DNA from: Beta vulgaris subsp. vulgaris
Taxonomy: Eukaryota > Streptophyta > Magnoliopsida > Caryophyllales > Amaranthaceae
Direction: 5' to 3'
Length of the DNA: 64,000 nt
NCBI RefSeq assembly: GCF_026745355.1
Contig: NC_079210.1
Location: 20,370,123 to 20,434,122, forward strand
A model generated the notes under the pieces. That model saw only the letters and a program-made list of their open reading frames with translations, had not been told where the DNA came from and ran no database searches. The position numbers and the translations under genes are program-made. Positions 50,201 to 59,200 of the stretch are shown one piece after another (position 1 is the first letter of the stretch; each line of letters opens with the position of its first letter).

Positions 50201-53200
50201 ATCAGCAAATTCCGTCATTTGAGACTGCCCGGAGCATGCTGCAATTAGAACAGCAGCGTAAGGCTGCCCTGGTGGCTCCGTCCTCCCCTCCTTCTTATGC
50301 CGGCCCTTGGACGGACCCCCCACGGCCTCCACAGTAGCAGCGGACGCAGCACCGCCCTCAACGCAACAACAACCGCGGCCCCTACCAGCAGCGGCAGGCT
50401 CGCGCTTCACCCGCGCCTGCCACGCCCCGTCCTCCTTATCCCGCTGTAGCACCGCAGCCCTATCACCCTGTGTGGGGACCACCACTGTACTACTGGGGTG
50501 TTCCCCCCTGTCCGTACCCCACTCATGGTGGCTGGGCCCCGCCTTGGCAGCCGCGTCCTTCGCCACCTCATCAGTGGCGTGGCTCTACTCCACGGTCTTC
50601 TCAGCAGCCATGTTCGACGGGTCAGGCTCATTTAACTGATTTCGACGCACTAGAACCCACGGATATTGGTGCGGCTTTCCAGGCTATGTCCTTGCAACCA
50701 TCAGATGATTCTTGGTATATGGATAAGGGCGCTTCCTCTCACTTAACTGCGGATCCAGGTACTATTGTCCATTCATCTAATTTGAGTAATATTCGTTCTA
50801 TTTATGTTGGCAATGGCAATTCTATTCCAGTATGAGTTCCGGAACCTCCCAAATCCCGACCTCTACACGTCCCCTAACCCTTGAAAATGTGCTATACACT
50901 CAAATTATTAAAAACCTCATTTCTGTCCGTCAATTCACTAAGGATAATCATGTGTTTGTTGAATTTGACCCTAATGGTTTTTCTGTGAAGGACCTTCGGA
51001 GTGGGAATACTATTCTGAGGAACAACAGTAATGGGGACCTCTATCCTGTCTCGTCTTCATCTTCCGCATCTTCACATCCATCTGCCTACATCACTCCTTC
51101 TTCCCATGATTTGTGGCATGATCGTCTAGGCCACCCTGGACCGAATGTCATGGACTATCTTAGAGTTAATTTATGCATTAAATGTAATAAAGGACGTGGA
51201 TCCTCTTTTTGTAATTCATGTCAAATTAGTAAACACAAACGACTCCCCTTTTATGATTCCACTTCCTCCACTATTGCTCCTTTTGATATAATTCATAGTG
51301 ATTTGTGGACATCGCCTCTCTTAAGCAAAAGTGGTTATAAGTATTATCTTGTGCTTATTGATGATTATACTCATTACGTATGGGTGTATCCCCTCAAATA
51401 TAAATCTGAAGTGTTTACTAAATTTCTCCAGTTTAGTGCATATGTTCGTACCCAATTCAATCTCCCTATTAAATCCTTTCAATGTGACTTGGGTCGTGAA
51501 TTTGATAATACTCCCTTCCATAAGTTTGCTGTGACAAATGGTCTTATTTTTCGATTCTCCTGTCCTCAAACTTCTTCTCAAAATGGTAAAGCCGAACGAA
51601 TGATTCGACGACTTAATGAAATCGTGCTTTCCCTTCTCCACCACGCCTCTCTCCCTCCCTCCTTTTGGGTTGAGGCTCTTCATACCTCTGCCTATCTCCA
51701 CAATATTCTTCCTGTCAAATCTCTCCTCTTCCGCTCCCCTACCTCTCTTCTCTATCATAAGCATCCCTCATACGACCATCTTCGTGTGTTTGGCTGCCTT
51801 TGCTACCCTAATCTCTCCTCCAAACGTCCTCACAAACTTACCCCTCGCTCCACTAGATGTGTCTTCTTAGGATACCCATCTAATTATCGAGGCTACCGTT
51901 GTCTTGATCTCTCCACACGCAAAGTAATCCTCTCTCGTCACGTCACATTTGATGAAAATGTCTTTCCCTTCCATGACATGCCCTCCTCTTCTCCTTCTCC
52001 CTCCGCTTATCACTTCTTGGATCCTGACTTCACTCCCATTTTTCCCCTCACTCACTCTAACACATCCTATCCTCCTCCTCCGGGCCCCATTGCTCACGTT
52101 CCTCCTCCTTCCCCTCCCATTCCCACTCCCCCTCCTCCCCCTACCACTCGCCCCATCCTTCATTACACCCGTCGCCCTAAACCTTCCCAACCCATCCCTA
52201 TCCCACATCGCCCTCCCCCCATCCCTTCACCATCAACCGAACCTCCCCCCATCCCCACTCCACCTCCCCCACCCCACCAGCTCCACGCTGTCGCCCCCCT
52301 CCGCCTCCTCCTTCCCACTCCATGACCACCCGTGCCCGTAATGGTATCCATACCCCCTCACCCGCACCAACCTACTTGTCACCGCTCCCACCTCCCTTTC
52401 CCCCTTACCCACATCTCACCTCTCTGCCCTCCGTGACTCTAACTGGAATAAAGCCATGCTGGACGAGTATCGTTCTCTCATAGATAATCATACATGGGAC
52501 TTGGTTCCGCGGCCACCTGGTGCGCATATTATTCGGAGTATGTGGTTGTATCGTCATAAATTTAACTCTGATGGCTCTTTGGCTGTATGTTGATGATATC
52601 ATCTTGACTGCCTCTAGCACTGCTATTCTTGATCGTATTATTGGTACTTGTCTCGTGAGTTTGCTATGACTGATCTTGGATCTCTTCATCATTTTCTTGG
52701 TATTACTGCTTCTCGTACTTCTACAGGTCTCTTTCTATCTCAAGAACAGTATGCCAAAGATATCTTGGCTCGTGCTTCCATGACCGGGTGTACTCCTGTC
52801 TCCGTCTCCACCCCTGTTGATACCACATCGAAGCTAGTGCCACTGATGGTCCTCCTGTAAAGGACCCGGGCGCCCTCCAGTACCTCACATTTACTCGTCC
52901 TGGCATCACCTATGCTGTTCAGCAGATATGTCTATTCATGCATGCACCTCGTGAGCCTCATTTTCACTTTCTCAAACGAGTGCTTCGCTATGTCAAAGGT
53001 ACTCTTCAGCATGGACTTAGTATTTCTGCCTCTAAGTCTCACTCCCTCACAGCTTATTCTGATGCTGATTCGGCTGGCTGCCCTGATTCTCGTCGCTCTA
53101 CCTGTGGTTACCGTGTTTTTCTTGGTGATAACCTTGTCTCTTGGTCCTCCAAAAGACAAGCTACAGTCTCTCGTTCCAGTGCCGAGGCTGAGTATCGTGG

Positions 53201-56200
53201 TGTTGCAAATGCTGTGGCTGAAACCAGCTGGATACGCAACTTGCTTCTTGAGCTTCACTTGCCCATTCGTAGTGCTACTATGGTTTACTGTGATAACATC
53301 TCTGCAGTGTATCTCTCTGGCAACCCGGTTTAGCACCAACGAACCAAACATGTTGAACTTGATATTCATTTTGTGCGTGAAAAAGTTCAGGTTGGTCACA
53401 TTCGTGTCTTGCATGTCCCTTCCGAGCATCCATATGCAGACATCTTCACCAAAGGCTTGCCTCGCCAGCTTTTCACTCGTTTCCGATCCAGCCTGAGCGT
53501 TTGTTCCCCTCCCGCTCCGACTGCGGGGGTGTATTAGAGTATATATTGTATTTATGTTAATGATAGTATTTTGATATCTTGCCTTGTATAGTTTTGGTAA
53601 GTATTCTAGGCTGTAAATCTATATATTGCTTTGGCTAATGCAAAACCTAATCAAGGGATTAACCATCTTTCAAGGACATATGTATAGTGTTGCTCGAAGT
53701 AGAGATGAGCATATTAGATTGCTTTGCAGTTGGTGCTTTTCTTGCATATGAAGAGTGGTCTTTCCCAATTCTTCCTAGAAGATGGGTTTTCGAACATACT
53801 GATGCAATTATAAGATCACCTTGGGTTTAGCTTTGTAGTTTGTTGCTTCAGTGGTGTTTGGTATTGCCGAGTATAACACTTTGTTTTTGGTAGTGAAAAA
53901 TTTGCAATATAAATGTCCCGAAAAAACAAGATCCTCGCACATCAAATCCTCAAAAGATCCCTTAATCTTGTTACTTGTTGTTTAAGGATGTCTTATCAAA
54001 ATTCCGCCAAATGTAAATAAGATGATTTAGGCACCAAGCACAGATATATGTGGGAATCTCTTGACTTGGGTGCAATGCATGCACATGCAAAAGTAATGCC
54101 TATTTTCAAAAGAAGGGGATTCTGGAAAGTGATATAACTTTACCTCAAATCTGTTTCACAAGCTTGTTCTTTGCTCTAGCTCTTGTATTATTTTTTGCAC
54201 CTTCTTGGAAAGATTGGTCTTTCTTGGGTCATTATTCTAAAGTCATTGGCTATTCAAAAGTCATTGGCTCTTTCAATCATCAAATAGGAAATTAATCTTA
54301 TTGAACTCAAGATCCAACGTCTTATCGGGCTTTAAGTTAAGATTTCCCTACTTATGATTACCTATAGGAACCAATCATAGATTGATTGTCATCCTTTTAA
54401 CTGTATCTCTAGTTACCGCTAGATTATACGTAGTTCTTACATAGTCAATAGTGGTAGCACTATCTTTGTTAAGTCCTTGGACATAACTATATTTCACACC
54501 AATGTGTCTTGACTTACCATTATACACTTGAGTATAAGCTTTTGCCAATACTGCATCACTATCACAATGTATAGCAATGTATGATATTGGTTTAGGCAAC
54601 AAAGGTATCTCAAACATGAGATTCCTTAACCACTCGGCTTCTTTACTTGGCGATGACTGAGCGATAAACTACAATGTCATTGAAGAATCCGCAATGCAAG
54701 TTTGTTTCGTAGAAGCCCAAGATATAACATCTCGCCCAAAGAGGAATACCCATCCACTTGTGGGTGAATGATCTTCTCTATTAGAGATCCAACTTGCATC
54801 TACATACCCTTCTAAAACCGAAGGATATTTACTATAAGACAAACCATACTCCATGGAGTTCCTCAAATACTTTAATACTCGACAAATAGCTTGTCAATGT
54901 TCCATACTAGGATTACTAGTATATCTACTTGATTTCCCTCCCCCAAACGCAATATCTAGCTTAGTACTCATCATAACATATATCAAACAACCTATAACTC
55001 TTGCATACTCAAGACACGACATTACCATCATTTGATAACACTTTTCACTTGGGTCCATAGGAGTTGAAACAAGAGAGGAATCACTAACATTAAACTTCTT
55101 AGAGCACTTTCTTGATGTAATGAGATTGTGACCAGATCAATTTTCCATTGTCTTTCTTAATTCTTATACCTAAGATGACATCCGCCTCCCCCATATTTTT
55201 CATGGAGAATTTTGAAGATAGAAAGGATTTTGTCCACTAACTTGTGAAAAAATCCTTTATGAAAATCAACATGTTATTTACATATAGACAAATCATGACA
55301 TCATTACCTGTTATCATGAAATTTACTATATACACACTTGTTGAATTATTCAATTTGAAACCATTAGACAACACAACCTCATGAGATTTTTGATGCCATT
55401 GGTTTATTGCTTATTTTTGATGCCTAGGCGCTAGGCGAGTAGAGGCGTGAGCAAAAACGCATCCGCCAAGTCACGCAAAGTGCACAACGTGAGGCAAAGC
55501 CAGGCGCGCGCTCTTTGCCGCCTTTGGGTAAGGCGCAACGAGGCGTACACTTCTAGGGGAGAGGCACATAAATGTTGATCGTGGTTAGATTCAAAGAAGA
55601 CGAAGAAAATCTTAAATTAAATGTTACCTTAGGTATCATACACACATTTTGAGCAAAAGCCCTCACCTAATTGCATGAAATATCTCAAAGATAAATGAAA
55701 ATTAAAAGACCTAATTTGGGGAAAAACCTAATTTGTGAAATTGAGATTTGTGTTGAATTGAGTGGTCGGCGGACTGGCAGGCATCCTCGCTTGATGTTTA
55801 GCAACAAATGGACGGTGGTCGGCACCGGTGAACAGATGTGAGGTAAGTTCTCTTCGATCTTCTCTCTCTTCTGTTCTTCTTTTCTTCTTCTCTAAAAGTT
55901 TTTCTCTTTCTTGATGGTGGTGGAACAGTCTAGGCTTTCAGCCTTAGTTTTTCTCTCCCTTCTTTACCAGATTATATCTTTGTTTTTTTCCCTTTATGAC
56001 TGAAGTTGTTCAGTCTCATATTCACATTACTTTTTTTTTTCTTTTAATCTTTTTTTCTTTTTCCCTATCCTCTCCTTTCCTAGTCCTTCTGTTTTGCCTT
56101 CTTTTTTTTTCCTTGAAATGTCAAATCACTACTTTTTGTTCTTTTTAGCTTAAGGTTGTTTTTTTTAAAGAAGCAACTTAATTTCATTGATATACTGTAA

Positions 56201-59200
56201 ATAAGCAATCATAAAATCTACAATAGTGAATAAAAAAAATGGACAGTAACTTATATTCTTTTTTACTCCATCTGTCCCAAAATACTCTTTACACTTTCCT
56301 CTTGTATCTATCCTAGAATACTCTTTATATTTCTATTTTGGGATATGACCCACTATTATTTTAATCATTCTACATTTTAACTATTGGCCCACACTCTCTC
56401 TCATCCAAATAAAATAATACCACTCTTATTAACTCTAACCATGGCCCACATTCTCTCCTTAAAATAAAATAAAATAATACTAATTTTACTAATTACTAAT
56501 TCCTATCACATCTACTTTTCAATAAAATAACAAATTGATAACCAAACAACAACTTATCATGTAAAGCTACGTGTCTTGATAAGTGTCAAAAGTATTCTGG
56601 GACGGAGGGAGTATTATAATAGCTTATATATTTTAAATTATTATATTTTTTTGATCATGTAATATGTTTTATTATTGCTTATTAAGGATTTTGGTACCAA
56701 AGGTGCACCTTGCTTGCGAGATGCGTGCGCCTTTGCATTGCACCTTGCGCCTCCCGTCACTTTGCGCTTTGCGCCTCAGTGCGCCTTGCACCTTTTAAAA
56801 AACTAAGGCCCATACAAATATATAATCAACTTGCATACTTTATGCTCTTGACTTTTCAGGACAAGCCCTTTCAGTTGTTGTATATAAACCTCTTCCTCTA
56901 GTTCTCCATTCAAGAAAGCCGTCCTGACATCCATTTGATGTATCACAAGATTATGAATAGCCGCAAGAGCTATTAATAACCTTATGGTGGAGATTCTAGC
57001 AACTGGTGTATATGTATCGAAATAATCAATACTCGCTTTTTGTGAAAAACTTTGAGCCACTAGACGAGCTTTAAACTTATTAATAATCCTATTCACTTTC
57101 ATTTTCATTTTGAAAATCAATTTATACCCAATTGGTTTACATTTAGGAGGCAAATTAGCTAGAACCCAAGTGTTATATCCTATGATAGAACCCATCTCAT
57201 CATCAATTGTCTCTTTTCAAAAAGCGGCATCTTGAGACCTTTATTGAACGTTAATGATTCCTCTTCCATATTTAATATATATGGAAACTTTGTCATTATA
57301 GAACTCCTTCATCCTTCAACTAAATATACATGAAAATTTCTCTTTTCTCCCCCTTTACTTCTCCTAGATTGTGATGATGTTGATGGGACATTCTCATCAA
57401 GAGTTTGTTCATCAACTTCTTGATCAATGTTTGTTTGATCAATTTCTTGAACATTTTTATTAAGAGTAATATCCTTTGGTCTAGGAATTGATGAATATCT
57501 ATTTTCATCAAATATTGCATCTCTTGACTCCACAATAAGGTGAATTGACCAAACTTCATTTTGTTCTATTACATAGAACCTATAGGATTTGCTATAAAGA
57601 ACATACCCTATAAAGGTGCACCCAAACTCCTTTTTCACCCAACTTTTTGTGTTTGGGTGCCGATACTTTTACAATTGCCTTACATCTCCAAACATAACTC
57701 AAATTTGGCTTTCGTTTGTACCAAAATTTATATGTGGTAACCTTGTTCTTTCTCATTGAAACTCAGTTTAAAATATGACAAGCCATTAAAACAACTTCCC
57801 CCACAAAACCATCACTTAAACGGGAATAGGACAACATAGAATTTACCATTTCTTGCAAAGTTCTATTCTTTCTTTTCGTTATGCCATTTTGTTGTGGTGT
57901 ATAAGCTGCGGTTGTTTCATGTATGATGCCCTTAGATTGGAAATAACTTGGGTCATAGTATTCACTACCTTTATCAGTTCTAAATCGTTTAACCTTCTCA
58001 CTTACTTGCAATTCAACTACATTTTTATAGATCTTACATTTATTTTAGGCTTCATCCTTCGTAAATAACAAGTATACGCAACAAAACCGTGAATAATCAT
58101 TAATAAATGTTATCATGTACTTCTTGTTTCCTAAGAAAGGAGTGCTATGCATTCACATAAATCACTATGCACTAAATCAAGTAATGAAGTATCATTTTTC
58201 ACATTATTTGGAAAAGATTTCCTTGTTATCTTTGTTAACATGCATGTTCTACACTTTTTTACACTTTTCTATACTTGGATCAAACGAATGAATCGAGTTT
58301 AGACATGGAATACATCTTTTTATAGTTAACCTGACCAAGTCTACTATGCCATAGAGAAGAATTGTCATTAACAACAAACAAAGTGTCGTTGAAAGCATTA
58401 GAATTACCAAGTTGTAATACGCCATTATAAAGATAACCAAGTTCTACAAATATACCTCCCTTAGTCAATATGACTTTATCTGCTTCAAACACCATTTTTA
58501 AATCCAATCAATTCAAGGTAGCATCGGAGACTAAATTTCTCCTAAGTTTCGGAGCATACAACACATCTTTTCAAATAAGAGGCTTCCGGAACTAAAAACT
58601 AATTCTTCTTGTCCTACACCTAGAAATTTAGCCGTAAAATAATTTTCCATGTAAAGAACTTCTCCATTGTTAACCTCCTTGAAGGTCTTGAATAGAGAGC
58701 ACTCCTTGCATACATGTCTCGAATCTCTCGAATTGATCCACCATGAACAATCATCCTGTACACAAAAGATTTCGGAAATCAGACACAGAAAATTAAGAGT
58801 TGAATAATTTGGAAGTTGTGTACATACACCTTCTTTGGCATGGGCTTGTCTGGACTCGTCATTCCCATTATTCTTTTTGTTCATTTTCTTCTTCCAAATG
58901 GTGCAATCCTTCTTGAAGTGACCGGACTTACCACATTTCCAACAACCTCATTGAGCACCTCCACTATACTTGTGCTTCTTCCCGTTGTTGCCTTTGGTGA
59001 AATTGTTAGTCATCTTCTTAGGATTGGAAGACTCCTTTGACTTGTCATCTTCCACCATGTTAACGATAGAAGAATTATGATTAACATATTTTTGTCCGTC
59101 TTGGACCCGAATGCCCTTTTCAATTTGAAGATGAGCATCCAATTGTCCAACACTCATATCATCATTCTTATGTTTTAGTGAATTTCCAACATCTTTCCAA

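Larger units (their letters stand above)
49408..53672 (+). mobile_element. Ty1/Copia element with 141-bp LTRs in intron 6, RT-deleted
   Basis: LTRs are 49408-49548 and 53532-53672 (141 bp each, 2 differences), with the 5-bp duplication AGGAC (49403-49407 and 53673-53677). The PBS is TGGTAATCAGAGC (49549-49561) and the polypurine tract TGCGGGGGTG lies just before the 3' LTR. The LTRs start TATTAGAG instead of TG. Order: gag, protease, integrase, partial RT, RNase H. Short LTRs and the pol layout suggest the Ale/Retrofit group (inference). Confidence 0.94.

Noticed and set aside
51321..51764. 147-residue minus-strand ORF
   Set aside because: Shadow of the intact Copia integrase frame on the plus strand.
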